The notes: a model not told the origin generated them from the sequence alone. DNA of 64,000 nucleotides from an uncultured Muribaculum sp. (GCA_910587665.1 CAJUMZ010000012.1:18587-82586); one strand, 5' to 3'. Positions 35,875 to 44,922 are shown, counted from the stretch's first letter. Numbers and translations: made by a program.

Positions 35875-37102
35875 CAGGGTCACCGCATGGGAATAAATAA
35901 AAATTGATTTGAATTAAGCATCATTATAGGTTGCAGGTCTTGACAAATCTCCATATCGCATTATTTTATAGTCATGAGAGATATGCTTATAACGATATTT
36001 GACGGAGTAAAAGACCCGCGAAAGATAGATCAATGCACATACGAACTTGGAGACCTTCTTGCGGTCGCCTTTCTCACCTACCTGTCAAAACGGGAGGATT
36101 ATGCGGATATGGCCCTGTTCGCCCGTCATCAGGCGCGAGATTTCGGACTTTTCCCATATACGGACAAGAGTCCGTCCTGCGATACATTTGAAAGGTTGTT
36201 CGCCGTTCTGAAAACTGAATTTCTGGAACGGGCAGTCATAGAGCAAGGCAAAAGGATAATGGATGTGCTCAATGAAAAACAGATAGCGATAGACGGCAAA
36301 AAGCAATGTGGCACGGCACCGAAAGAAAAGGGTCCGAAAGGGGATTATCTGCTGAATGCCTATGTTGCCGAGAACTCGTTGTTTATCGGTCAGGAGAAAC
36401 TGCAGGATAAGGAGAATGAGATATCGGCTATCCCGCGGCTGCTTGACAGACTTGAGATTGCAGGCTCGATAATAAGCATCGATGCCATAGGTACCCAAGT
36501 CGGCATTGCCGACATGATTGTGGCAAAGGGAGGCCATTATTTTCTTGCCGTCAAGGAAAACCAAGGGGCATTACTCAGTGAAATCAAGGATGTTATAAGA
36601 TATCACAAGCCGTTTTCAACTCATTCGGAGACTGAGAAGGAACATGCCCGTGTGGAGACGCGCACCGTGTCGGTATTCTCATCCGGACTGATGGAAGACA
36701 AGGAGATCCTGCGGCGGTGGAGGAATCTGAAAACAATAGTAAAGGTGGAATCGCATACAGTCCATGTCTCTGACGGCGGCAGGGAAACCACACAGACAAG
36801 GTATTATATCAGCGATGAGGATTTTCCGTCTGCTGCATATTATGGCGGCCTTGCAAGAGGTCATTGGGCTGTCGAGAACGGTCTGCACTGGCATCTCGAT
36901 GTCACTTTCAGGGAAGACGACTGTCGTGCCCGAAAGAAAAACGCTGCTCAAAACCTGTCGCTGCTCAGAAAACTTGTCCTGCAGATTGCAAAAGCCACTG
37001 ATGACAAGCTCAGCCTGAGAAAGAGACTCGTCAGGGCATCTATGGATAAAGATTATTTAAGAACTATTCTTAATAACTATGGATTCTGATGCGGTTGCCC
37101 TG
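35875..37102 (+). mobile_element. ISAs1-family insertion sequence, 1228 bp
   Basis: Imperfect inverted ends CAGGGTCACCGCAT (35875-35888) and, read inward on the other strand, CAGGGCAACCGCAT (37102-37089) enclose one full transposase. The right end overlaps the transposase stop codon. CAGGG ends fit the ISAs1 family. The 10 bp outside each end (AATGGTGATG and ATAAATAAGG) do not match, so no target duplication is present, which suggests a later deletion or rearrangement at one side. Confidence 0.8.
35974..37089 (+). CDS. ISAs1-family transposase
   Basis: A 371-residue DDE transposase of the H-repeat/ISAs1 type. The N-terminal part (D-P-R-K-I-D-Q-C-T-Y-E-L-G-D-L-L-A-V-A) is the family's conserved domain. 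The catalytic core has D107 in I-A-I-D-G-K, D170 in I-S-I-D-A-I-G-T-Q, and the Glu in H-W-A-V-E-N-G-L-H-W. The length is normal and no frame damage is seen, so the copy may be active. Confidence 0.92.
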   Translation: MRDMLITIFDGVKDPRKIDQCTYELGDLLAVAFLTYLSKREDYADMALFARHQARDFGLFPYTDKSPSCDTFERLFAVLKTEFLERAVIEQGKRIMDVLNEKQIAIDGKKQCGTAPKEKGPKGDYLLNAYVAENSLFIGQEKLQDKENEISAIPRLLDRLEIAGSIISIDAIGTQVGIADMIVAKGGHYFLAVKENQGALLSEIKDVIRYHKPFSTHSETEKEHARVETRTVSVFSSGLMEDKEILRRWRNLKTIVKVESHTVHVSDGGRETTQTRYYISDEDFPSAAYYGGLARGHWAVENGLHWHLDVTFREDDCRARKKNAAQNLSLLRKLVLQIAKATDDKLSLRKRLVRASMDKDYLRTILNNYGF

Positions 37103-37482
37103 ATAAATAAGGCTTATTTAACGCTCTTAATCGCCGAAAATCAGCGAATTATTACTACCTTTGCATCGTAAACGAAGAAGGACATTGAAATATCGGGGTG
37201 CGCAAAAAGGGAGCATCGCGATTTTTAGAGAGCTAACTATTTGATAATCATATATGATACGCCTGCGATGTAAATACCAGGCGGATCACCAATAAAATAA
37301 GCCAAGTGGTTAAAATTCAATTACTTGGCTTATTTCTTTCCTCAAAATTGTCCTCCTTTTGTCCTCCGGTGGCGATATTGGAGCAAGCTGAATCTGCTTT
37401 TGTCTGCTTCGGCTTTTCTTCGTTATTTCGAGGCAGCGGATTTTCCCGGTGGGTGGGCATGGCGGACTCATGCGTATAGAGT
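37103..37482. other. Gene-free strip with promoter, hairpins and terminator
   Basis: No coding frame is supported. It holds a TACCTTTG -7 box (37156-37163), a CGCCTG/CAGGCG hairpin (37260-37265 with 37278-37283), a palindrome AAATAAG-G-CTTATTT (37106-37120), and a strong terminator at 37296-37340. A short RNA of about 165 nt could be made from it. It may instead be debris of the mobile elements on both sides. Confidence 0.4.
37296..37340 (+). terminator. Intrinsic terminator between IS elements
   Basis: AATAAGCCAAGT (37296-37307) pairs perfectly with ACTTGGCTTATT (37323-37334), then TTCTTTC-type T-rich sequence. Confidence 0.75.
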
Positions 37483-37494
37483 TACCTTTGCAGG

Positions 37495-37845
37495 ATGAAA
37501 GCAGACCAACTACTCCGTGCCATCCTTCCGGATGTGCTCATTGACAATTTCGATGTCGAGCGTTTTGAAAAGACCGCCGACCGGTTTGACATCTGGCTGG
37601 ACGAGAAGAAAGTCCAGATGGAGGATGACAAGTATGACAGTTCAGTAATCGCCTACGGCTTCGGGGAATATCACACGATACAGGATTTCCCGATACGGGG
37701 ACGTGACACGTATCTTCATGTGCGCAAGCGCAAATGGCTCGACAAGGACAGCGGCTAGATATTCAGTTACGACTGGGATGTCTCGGAGTTTTACTGCACG
37801 AGGCTCAATTCGGAGTTTGTGGCTTTTTTAAAAGAGAGAGATTGA
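37495..37845 (+). pseudogene. ISAon1-type N-terminal-region protein, interrupted by a stop codon
   Basis: The reading frame (V-L-I-D-N-F-D-V-E-R-F-E-K ... R-F-D-I-W-L-D-E-K-K ... Y-H-T-I-Q-D-F-P-I-R-G-R-D-T-Y-L-H-V-R-K-R-K-W-L-D) is the small first ORF of ISAon1-like elements. A TAG at 37756-37758 breaks it after 87 codons. In the same frame homology-like sequence goes on (Y-D-W-D-V-S-E-F ... F-V-A-F-L-K-E-R-D) to a stop at 37843-37845. A TACCTTTG box lies at 37483-37490, just before the ATG. Confidence 0.75.
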
Positions 37846-38191
37846 GTCCACGCCGGTGAGCATCTCCACCCTTGCGGCACGTAACGGCCTCAACGGTCAG
37901 ACCCTGTGCAAACAATACAAGGAGAGGATAAGCGACTACCGTGACTGGAACCAGCTGGGACACGCCGGGGAATATATCCTGTATCCGGAGGACCTGGGTC
38001 CCGACATGAGTCTTGTCGAGACGTACCTGAGCAACGGCGACGTCTATACAGTCCAGACCAACAAGGAGGCTCACGGAGGCAAGGGTGCGCTGGCCGCGAT
38101 GATACGCGGCGTGGCGACCGATGCTGTCTCTGCCGTGCTGAAGAAAATCCCTCTCCGTAAAAGGTTAGAGGTCAAGACTGTCACAACAGAT
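37844..38191 (+). pseudogene. 5' part of an ISAon1-type transposase
   Basis: The frame overlaps the end of the first ORF, as in intact ISAon1 elements. It reads S-T-P-V-S-I-S-T-L-A-A, Y-K-E-R-I-S-D-Y-R-D-W, L-S-N-G-D-V-Y-T-V-Q-T-N-K and G-V-A-T-D-A-V-S-A-V-L-K-K-I-P-L-R-K-R, up to K-T-V-T-T-D. Homology stops there, at about 38190, exactly where the reading jumps to an IS1182-type sequence in another frame. The missing C-terminal part is of the kind seen at 49139-49297. Confidence 0.75.
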
Positions 38192-38805
38192 TTGGCTCGG
38201 AGGAGAACTATGAGTATATGTTCCGCAACGGCATGACGCCCTATGTCAAATACAACATGTTACATGTCGAGCAGCGGCGCGGCTGCCGCAACAATCCCTT
38301 CCGCGTGTCAAACCTTTTCTACAATCCCGACGAGGACTTCTATGTCTGCCCCATGGGACAGAAAATGAGATTTATCCGCCAGGAAAAACGCTATACGGCA
38401 AGCGGTTACCAGCAGACAGTCAGTATTTACAGAGCGTGCAGATGCGAGGGATGCCCGTTACGGGGACAATGTCATAAATCAAAGCGTGACCGGCAGATAG
38501 AAGTGAACCATACACTTGACGATTATAAAGCCCGTGCAAGAGTGCTTCTTACAAGCGAGCAAGGGCTCAAGCATAGGAGCAACCGCCCTATCGAACCTGA
38601 GGCAGTCTTCGGACAGATGAAGGAATGCGGCAAGTTCAGACGACTGCGGCTGAGGGGGCTGACCGGAGCGAAAATCGAATTCGGTCTGAAAGCACTTGCC
38701 CATAATCTGAGGAAACTTGCCCTGACACGGGCTAAACCCTCTTCTTTACTCATATTTTTGTCCGAAAATTCAGTAATCCTACAAAATAAAAACCTAAGCG
38801 GATGA
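38191..38805 (+). pseudogene. 3' part of an IS1182-family transposase
   Basis: From F-G-S-E-E-N-Y-E-Y-M (38191) to the stop at 38805 this is the C-terminal half of an IS1182 transposase: R-R-G-C-R-N-N-P-F, F-Y-V-C-P-M-G-Q-K-M, C-R-C-E-G-C-P-L-R-G-Q-C-H, H-R-S-N-R-P-I-E-P-E-A-V-F-G-Q-M-K (catalytic Glu region), and F-G-L-K-A-L-A-H-N-L-R-K. The N-terminal half is absent; it is fused out of frame to the ISAon1 fragment. The ATG at 38218 is just an internal codon. Confidence 0.85.
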
Positions 38806-38828
38806 AAATTGTGGCTGACCCACAATTT
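38806..38828. terminator. Hairpin between the IS1182 remnant and fldA
   Basis: AAATTGTGG (38806-38814) and CCACAATTT (38820-38828) form a 9-bp stem just after the transposase stop and downstream of convergent fldA. It could be a weak bidirectional terminator or part of the IS end. Confidence 0.4.
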
Positions 38829-38884
38829 CACCCGCATTACACCGGAGAGGAAACTCCCGTAAAACAAACCTCAGGGAAATCCTG

Positions 38885-39388
38885 CTACTTAATCTCCGAT
38901 TTTACTTTTGCAACCCATTCATCCAGACGCCCCTCTGTCAGTTCTTCCTTGTTGACATTGTCAAGCAACAAGCCGACATAAGCTCCGTCTATGAAAGCCG
39001 GGCTCTCATCAAACTCATATCCATCGGCGTTAAAGAATCCGATAAACTTCGCTCCGGTATTCTGCAGACGGTTATACAACTCTCCGATAGCACCACAGAA
39101 TGTATCGCTCATCGACTCGTCGCCGCAACCAAACAATGCAATTTGTTTGCCTTTAAGGTCAAGAGCCTCAAGTCCGTCAAGGAAATCAAACCAATCATCC
39201 TGCAACTCTCCTGCACCCCATGTCGACGACCCTAATATCAGCACATCGTATGGAGCTACATCTGACGGAGATGACTTTGCGACATCATGGACATCGGCAT
39301 CAGCCACACCAAGCTTTTTTGCTATCTCCTCTGCCACCTCAGCAGTCACGCCTGTTGATGAGCCATAAAATATTCCAATTTTTTTCAT
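38885..39388 (-). CDS. fldA: Flavodoxin
   Basis: A 167-residue long-chain flavodoxin. The FMN phosphate loop is G-S-S-T-G-V-T-A-E-V-A near residue 9, followed by S-T-W-G-A-G-E-L-Q-D-D-W and F-G-C-G-D-E-S-M-S-D-T-F around the isoalloxazine site. It is a cytosolic one-electron carrier replacing ferredoxin. The ATG at 39388 gives the family N-terminus M-K-K-I-G-I-F-Y-G-S-S; 10 codons upstream are non-homologous. Confidence 0.94.
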   Translation of the reverse strand: MKKIGIFYGSSTGVTAEVAEEIAKKLGVADADVHDVAKSSPSDVAPYDVLILGSSTWGAGELQDDWFDFLDGLEALDLKGKQIALFGCGDESMSDTFCGAIGELYNRLQNTGAKFIGFFNADGYEFDESPAFIDGAYVGLLLDNVNKEELTEGRLDEWVAKVKSEIK

Positions 39389-39447
39389 AACAATTCTTCG
39401 TTTTCTCTTATAACGCACCGTTAAACATAATGTTCACTATCAGCGTA

Positions 39448-41994
39448 TCAGAACGAGAAATGAAGTGCAAAACGTATTCCCCAGTCAGGCGCGTCAAATG
39501 AGTGACGATAGCTTAGACGCCATACCGAATCAACCCTTATTATCCGGAATATATTGTCGATACCCGCGCTTATCTCCATATATGGAACATTGGTCATGGG
39601 AGTGGTGTGTACATTTTCAGGGAATCTGAACAGCGACTTGTCATATACCGGATTGTTCCTTTGGCTGAGATGCCCCCAAAGTCCCTTGAAATTAACCACC
39701 TCCCTGAGTTTCAGCTTCTTTATCAAGGGTATATGGTTGAATATAAGTCCGTTCATCCAATAGGTAAGATCAACCATCGCATAAGAATCATTGATAAATT
39801 CAAGCGGATTCATCAGAGCGAAACTTTCAGGCTGTATAGTATAGGTAAGGTTGGCGTTAGGCAGACACAGATTCATATAAGGTGACGGAGACCATGAATG
39901 ACCGCCCTTTACTACGGCATCAATATATCCGAAAGCCGAAAGCCAGATACGCTTGAAAAAGCGCATCTCGGTGCGATTGATTGTGAACATGCTGCCAAGG
40001 ACTCCCTTCGACGCATACGTGTGCATCAGCTCTATTACCGGCGCGTCCATATTGATAGGACTCCGGGTAGTCGTGCCTTGCAAAAACTTTTCGCCGGGTG
40101 CATAGCGGAGCTTCAAATTAAACATCAATTCATTGTAGTGACCGAAATTATTGCCGTATCCGTCGGTAAACGGAATCCAGCGCGTCGCTTCCTGCCGCTC
40201 GAAAGAAGCTCCCGCGGTAACAGAGAAGTTGTTATAAAGCTCGAGTGTATATTCAAGCATAGTCGCCCTGCGGTAAGTCACGCGGGTGTCGGCGATACGT
40301 TTCCACGAAAGAAACACATTGTCGGGATTGGTAAAGGAATAGTTCTGTCCAAGTTCATCAAGAAGATAAAGCGAAGTGAGCCTCAGCGAATGTACGGGAA
40401 ACTCACGCGAGTGATATTCCTTGTCGCGGAAAGAATATTCCACTTCCCCGCGGTATTTGACTTTGTGGTCGCGAAAGCCATAGGCCACGAAACCGCGGGC
40501 AAACCAACGTTTTGAAAGGTAAGCGGTTGTCATTCCGCCGGCTCGGAGTCTGACACCTTCAGCCGTATTATATGATATGCTGGTATTTACGGGACCATAG
40601 TCAAACTTCGGCGGGTTGCCTGTGTGCCAATAGCCCATAACAAGCAGTTTAAGCGTTTTCTCTGTCCAATAATATAGCGGCACCGAGCGTAACCGCTGTA
40701 TCATAGACTCCACACTCCCCTCGCCCTTTTTCAGTGGGATAAGACGATGATTTGCCCAAAATTCTTCATCTCTGTCGCGGGCTCCGTCAAGGATGATTTC
40801 CGGAGGAGTACCGTCGAAAATCTGCTTTTCAAGTCCGGGTCGTTCAAAGTTATGATTTTCATAGACAGTGTTGCGATGAGAGTACAATTTGGGCAACGCC
40901 GGAAGGACAGAAAACTCAATAATCATGTCATCTGTTTTCTTCAATCGCGTTCCGTCAGGAGCTTTTTCAAATTTCTGCCTTACCGACATGGCGTCAAGAA
41001 AATTCACATTAATAGTATGTGGCAGATGTAATTCAATCTGCTTTATAAACATCGTGGAATCATTCTTAGGCACATACAGTTTGCCAATGAATCCCCATGT
41101 TTCCGACGTGTGCGGCACAAAACTCAGTACCACACAAGAATCCCCGTCGACTTCCATAGTGTCGGTAAGATAAAACTTATAAAAGTCGGGGGCGATGCTT
41201 GAAAGAGGACTGACAAATCTGTTTTGTAGCAGTGTGACGTCGTTCTGATAAATATCAATTTCGCGAAACACGTCTTCAAGAGCTTCCCTCGTTCCATCCT
41301 TATTGGAAGTCATCTCGTCAAGTCCTACCTGTTTCAGCCCCAATACCGTCTCACGTGTCGACTCAGGCTTTTTTCGATAGTTGATCTCCGATGACTTTTC
41401 CTTTGTAAGGAAATTCAGAATCGGTCGACCGGACAGCTCGGAATAATCAAGGTGCTCTTTGAGAAAATTAAACTTCTTTCCTATCCAACTGTAATTCTTG
41501 TCAGGATCGAAATCATTGATCGCCATGTTGATGCGCTCATATTTATCATAATTATAATAATCATGACGTTTCGGATCGGTAAGCGGCGACGCAGTCCTTA
41601 TGCGATTCAGAAAGTCAACTGCTGGATTATTCTTCTTGCTGTATTTCTCTTTCTTGGGTCTTACAATTATTTCACCGAGGGCAACCCCCGTAGGCACAAG
41701 TTCAATTGTCATTCCGGGGGTTGCGGCAACTGTCTTTGTAGCATACCCCATCATTGTTACCCTAAGACTGTCGCCCGGTATTTTCACCGGTATAGAAAAG
41801 CGACCGGTATCATCCGACATAGTTCCCGAACTCGATCCCTCGACATATATTGCAACATAGGGCAAACCCTCCCTGGATAAAGAGTCAATCACCATTCCGT
41901 TCATAGTAGTGACCGCTCCCGATACACAAACCGGAAGAAATGCCGAAAACAGTAACAACAAGTATGAAATATGCCTGGACAGGAAACTCTTCAA
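39448..41994 (-). CDS. DUF5686-like outer-membrane protein with carboxypeptidase-like regulatory domain
   Basis: About 848 residues. A signal peptide (Y-L-L-L-L-F-S-A-F-L-P-V-C-V-S-G-A) is followed by a CarboxypepD_reg-like beta-sandwich (about 30-110: M-N-G-M-V-I-D-S-L-S-R-E-G-L-P-Y-V ... S-D-D-T-G-R-F-S). A long domain then ends in barrel-like strands and F-A-L-H-F-S-F. This is the DUF5686 architecture, common and of unknown function in Bacteroidota. The start is uncertain: the divergent promoter box at 42031-42038 argues for the TTG at 41994 rather than the TTG at 42057. An ATG-only rule would cut off the signal peptide. Confidence 0.75.
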   Translation of the reverse strand: MKSFLSRHISYLLLLFSAFLPVCVSGAVTTMNGMVIDSLSREGLPYVAIYVEGSSSGTMSDDTGRFSIPVKIPGDSLRVTMMGYATKTVAATPGMTIELVPTGVALGEIIVRPKKEKYSKKNNPAVDFLNRIRTASPLTDPKRHDYYNYDKYERINMAINDFDPDKNYSWIGKKFNFLKEHLDYSELSGRPILNFLTKEKSSEINYRKKPESTRETVLGLKQVGLDEMTSNKDGTREALEDVFREIDIYQNDVTLLQNRFVSPLSSIAPDFYKFYLTDTMEVDGDSCVVLSFVPHTSETWGFIGKLYVPKNDSTMFIKQIELHLPHTINVNFLDAMSVRQKFEKAPDGTRLKKTDDMIIEFSVLPALPKLYSHRNTVYENHNFERPGLEKQIFDGTPPEIILDGARDRDEEFWANHRLIPLKKGEGSVESMIQRLRSVPLYYWTEKTLKLLVMGYWHTGNPPKFDYGPVNTSISYNTAEGVRLRAGGMTTAYLSKRWFARGFVAYGFRDHKVKYRGEVEYSFRDKEYHSREFPVHSLRLTSLYLLDELGQNYSFTNPDNVFLSWKRIADTRVTYRRATMLEYTLELYNNFSVTAGASFERQEATRWIPFTDGYGNNFGHYNELMFNLKLRYAPGEKFLQGTTTRSPINMDAPVIELMHTYASKGVLGSMFTINRTEMRFFKRIWLSAFGYIDAVVKGGHSWSPSPYMNLCLPNANLTYTIQPESFALMNPLEFINDSYAMVDLTYWMNGLIFNHIPLIKKLKLREVVNFKGLWGHLSQRNNPVYDKSLFRFPENVHTTPMTNVPYMEISAGIDNIFRIIRVDSVWRLSYRHSFDAPDWGIRFALHFSF

Positions 41995-42030
41995 AACTTT
42001 TACTCTAAAAATTGTATCTTTCTCAAAAAA

Positions 42031-42044
42031 CAAATATAACTTTG
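42031..42044. promoter_or_regulatory. Overlapping divergent -7 boxes
   Basis: Minus strand: TATATTTG (42038-42031) for the DUF5686-like gene. Plus strand: TAACTTTG (42037-42044) for the CYTH gene. They share 2 bp, so RNA polymerase cannot open both at once. Confidence 0.6.
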
Positions 42045-42104
42045 CAATGTTCGGCAACAGCGATATGCCCTATACCGTTTGCAAATTTACTATAATTATA
42101 ACCT

Positions 42105-42566
42105 ATGGCAAAAGAAATCGAACGTAAGTTTCTTGTAACCGACAGTTCCTTCATGAATAAAGTCGTGAGTGAAAAACATATCGTGCAGGGATACCTGTCA
42201 ACTGATGTCAGAGCCACAATCCGGGTGCGTATTATCAATGACTCGGCTGTAATTACAGTCAAAGGGAAAAATGAAGGTGCGGTTCGGGATGAATGGGAAT
42301 ACCCTATTCCTGTTGACGATGCCCGCCAGATGCTTGAGCGCATTTCTACCGGTGCATTGATTGACAAGACAAGATATATCGTCAAACATGACGGCAAGAC
42401 TTGGGAAATAGACTCTTTTCACTCTCCGGTTGACGGACTTACAGTCGCGGAAATAGAATTAACCGACCCGGAAGAGCAGTTCACCTTACCTTCATTCATA
42501 GGAAAAGAAGTGACCGGCGATCCGGCCTATTACAACTCTTCGATAGCAAAGATTGCCGGAAAATGA
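42105..42566 (+). CDS. CYTH-domain phosphatase
   Basis: A 153-residue single CYTH domain with the signature E-I-E-R-K (residues 4-8) that gives the family its tunnel fold, plus T-I-R-V-R, I-T-V-K-G and E-I-E-L-T acid/base pairs. Such stand-alone proteins hydrolyse inorganic tripolyphosphate or thiamine triphosphate. Substrate here is not decided. It is convergent with queE, with 3 bp between the stops. Confidence 0.9.
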   Translation: MAKEIERKFLVTDSSFMNKVVSEKHIVQGYLSTDVRATIRVRIINDSAVITVKGKNEGAVRDEWEYPIPVDDARQMLERISTGALIDKTRYIVKHDGKTWEIDSFHSPVDGLTVAEIELTDPEEQFTLPSFIGKEVTGDPAYYNSSIAKIAGK

Positions 42567-42569
42567 CAA

Positions 42570-43160
42570 TCACCTTACGTGCAATATTTTGTGCATTTGC
42601 AACCCAAGCCGCCATTGCGGATTGTCAAGACAATACTTAAACGCACCCTCCACAAGGCGCGCGTTTTTAGCAGGATTTCCGGTATCACACGGCTGAAGAA
42701 TCCTGTGTCGGGCAGAAATATTGTCGTATCGCGACGGATCATTGTCTCCACAGAAAACCACTTTCAGCTCATCGCAACGGCAAAGCACAGGCGTGGCATT
42801 GTCGCAGAAAGCATCCTTTGGTGAAAGCGTAATGAAATCAATATTGTCAGGCAACAGGCGCGTGCCGTTGGTCTCGATACACACCGACTTGCCTGTATCC
42901 TTGAGTGCCGCCACAAGTTCCTTGTCAACATATAGTCCCGGCTCGCCTCCGGTAAGTATCACAAGATTACCCTTATAGCCAATCACCGTTGCAACAATTT
43001 CACTCAATGACATTTCTGTTGACTCCGAATAGTCGGTATCACAGAACGGACATTGTAAGTTGCAGCCGCTGAAACGGATGAAAACCGCAGGAATCCCGGC
43101 ATGGATTCCCTCACCCTGCACACTGTAGAATATCTCGTTTATTCGATAAATCCTCTCCAC
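42570..43160 (-). CDS. queE: 7-carboxy-7-deazaguanine synthase
   Basis: Radical SAM enzyme that ring-contracts 6-carboxytetrahydropterin in preQ0/queuosine synthesis. The 196-residue product begins I-F-Y-S-V-Q-G-E-G and has the cluster motif C33-N-L-Q-C37-P-F-C40, then L-T-G-G-E-P for SAM. The gene overlaps queD by 22 bp, so the two are coupled. The queC and queF genes needed for the next steps are not in this window. Confidence 0.95.
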   Translation of the reverse strand: MERIYRINEIFYSVQGEGIHAGIPAVFIRFSGCNLQCPFCDTDYSESTEMSLSEIVATVIGYKGNLVILTGGEPGLYVDKELVAALKDTGKSVCIETNGTRLLPDNIDFITLSPKDAFCDNATPVLCRCDELKVVFCGDNDPSRYDNISARHRILQPCDTGNPAKNARLVEGAFKYCLDNPQWRLGLQMHKILHVR

Positions 43161-43504
43161 GTTTCAACCATTTCTTCATCAATATATGCCGCTTCGTTAC
43201 CCTCCGATTCCTTTACACAAGCCTTATAGCATTGGGGTATTCGCTCTACTATCCAACGGGCAATGTTCTCAGCCGTAGGATTGAACGGCAACAGTTCATT
43301 GAGATTGCCATGATCAAGATAGCCGTGAATACGCTCCTTTATGCTTGTAAAGTCACATACCATACCGTCATCGTTAAGCTCACGCGCCATACAATACACC
43401 GTAATGACCCAATTATGACCATGAAGCCCCGCACACTTGCTCTCATAACTTAACGTCAGCCGATGAGCGGCCGAAATCTCAAGACGTTTCTTTACGAAAT
43501 ACAT
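43139..43504 (-). CDS. queD: 6-carboxy-5,6,7,8-tetrahydropterin synthase
   Basis: A 121-residue QueD/PTPS protein that makes 6-carboxytetrahydropterin from 7,8-dihydroneopterin triphosphate. Zinc ligands H14, H28 and H30 (L-H-G-H-N-W) and the catalytic C24 are in place. C-terminal E-T-W is the substrate-anchoring region. It overlaps rlmD by 13 bp and queE by 22 bp. Confidence 0.94.
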   Translation of the reverse strand: MYFVKKRLEISAAHRLTLSYESKCAGLHGHNWVITVYCMARELNDDGMVCDFTSIKERIHGYLDHGNLNELLPFNPTAENIARWIVERIPQCYKACVKESEGNEAAYIDEEMVETWRGFIE

Positions 43505-44922
43505 GCGTCAGGATTTTTGAGGGTTAAATTCACGACATTTTCCACATGGGCAGTGTGAGGGAACATGTCCACGGGCTGAATCGCCTCCACCTTGTATTTT
43601 TTATCCAAGAGGGCAAGGTCGCGCGCCTGTGTCGCAGGATTGCAGCTAACGTATACAATACGGCGCGGAGCAGCATTTAAGATTACGTTAACTACATCTT
43701 CATGCATTCCCGCCCGTGGCGGATCGACAATCATCACATCAGGTCTGCCATGTTGGGAAATAAAATTGTCGGTAAGCACATCCTTCATGTCGCCGGCAAA
43801 AAACAGCGTATTGTCAATACCGTTGACAGCAGAATTGACCTTTGCATCGGCAATGGCTTCGGGTACATATTCTATACCGATTACCTTTGAGGCCTTGGAG
43901 GCGACAAAGTTAGCGATCGTACCGGTGCCGGTGTAAAGGTCATATACCAACTCGTTGCCGGTAAGTCCGGCAAAGTCCCTCACCACACTGTATAGGCGAT
44001 AAGCCTGAAGCGAATTGGTCTGGTAAAATGACTTGGGACCGATTCTGAACCGAAGAGACTCCATCTTCTCCTCGATATAATCTTTTCCGGAGAAAGTAAT
44101 GACCTTCTGATCGCCTATAGTGTCATTTACTTTTGTATTTATAACATATAGTAATGACGTGATTTCAGGGAACCTCTCCTTTACCGCCGACAGCAATTCA
44201 TTAATATTCCCGGCATCATCCTCTCCAAATACCATTACCGCCATAATCTCTCCGGTGGAGGCAATACGTATCATCAATGTGCGGAGCAATCCTTGCTGCA
44301 TACGCAAATCATAGAATGTATAACCTCGCTCTTTACCGAAATCACGAATATATTTGCGCAAGCGGTTACCGAAGTCATCCTGCAGGAAACAACGGTCTAT
44401 GTCAAGCACCTTGTCGAAAGCTCCCGGTATGTGGAAGCCCGCGCCGTCACGGTCGCAGAACTCCTCCCCTGAAGCAAGTTGCTCATAAGTAAGCCACTTT
44501 TTATTGGAAAAAGTGTATTCCATCTTATTACGATAACTCCATATTTCTTCAGAGCCGATAATTGGTGATATCTCCGGTGCATCAACCTTGGCTATGCGCT
44601 CAATGGCATCCTTGACTTGCCGCTGCTTACAAGCGAGCTGAAAATCATAAGGCAGATGTTGCCAACGGCAACCACCACATACAGTGAAATGGCTGCACAC
44701 AGGATCGATCCTCACTTCACCCGGTTTGTGAAGCCGGGTGATCCGACCTTCGGCATAGCTTTTTTTCTTTTTGGTAAGCTGAATGTCCACAATATCACCG
44801 GGGGCGCCAAACGGGACAAATACCACCATGTCATTTATTCTGGTCAAGGCATTGCCCTCGGCAGCCACATCGGCTATTTCAATCTGCTCCAGCAACGGGA
44901 GTTCTCTACGTTTACGTGACAA
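43492..44922 (-). CDS. rlmD: 23S rRNA (uracil-C5)-methyltransferase, RlmD/RumA family
   Basis: A 476-residue RNA m5U methyltransferase with an N-terminal TRAM domain (A-A-E-G-N-A-L-T-R-I), the 4Fe-4S cysteines in C-S-H-F-T-V-C-G-G-C-R-W-Q-H and a later Cys, the SAM motif D-L-Y-T-G-T-G-T-I-A, D-P-P-R-A-G, and the catalytic V-S-C-N-P-A-T-Q-A-R-D. A -7 box (TACCTTTG, minus strand 44959-44952) puts the start of transcription near 44945. I therefore prefer the TTG at 44922 over the frame-opening codon at 44982. Whether U1939 or U747 is the target is not certain. Confidence 0.9.
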   Translation of the reverse strand: MSRKRRELPLLEQIEIADVAAEGNALTRINDMVVFVPFGAPGDIVDIQLTKKKKSYAEGRITRLHKPGEVRIDPVCSHFTVCGGCRWQHLPYDFQLACKQRQVKDAIERIAKVDAPEISPIIGSEEIWSYRNKMEYTFSNKKWLTYEQLASGEEFCDRDGAGFHIPGAFDKVLDIDRCFLQDDFGNRLRKYIRDFGKERGYTFYDLRMQQGLLRTLMIRIASTGEIMAVMVFGEDDAGNINELLSAVKERFPEITSLLYVINTKVNDTIGDQKVITFSGKDYIEEKMESLRFRIGPKSFYQTNSLQAYRLYSVVRDFAGLTGNELVYDLYTGTGTIANFVASKASKVIGIEYVPEAIADAKVNSAVNGIDNTLFFAGDMKDVLTDNFISQHGRPDVMIVDPPRAGMHEDVVNVILNAAPRRIVYVSCNPATQARDLALLDKKYKVEAIQPVDMFPHTAHVENVVNLTLKNPDACIS

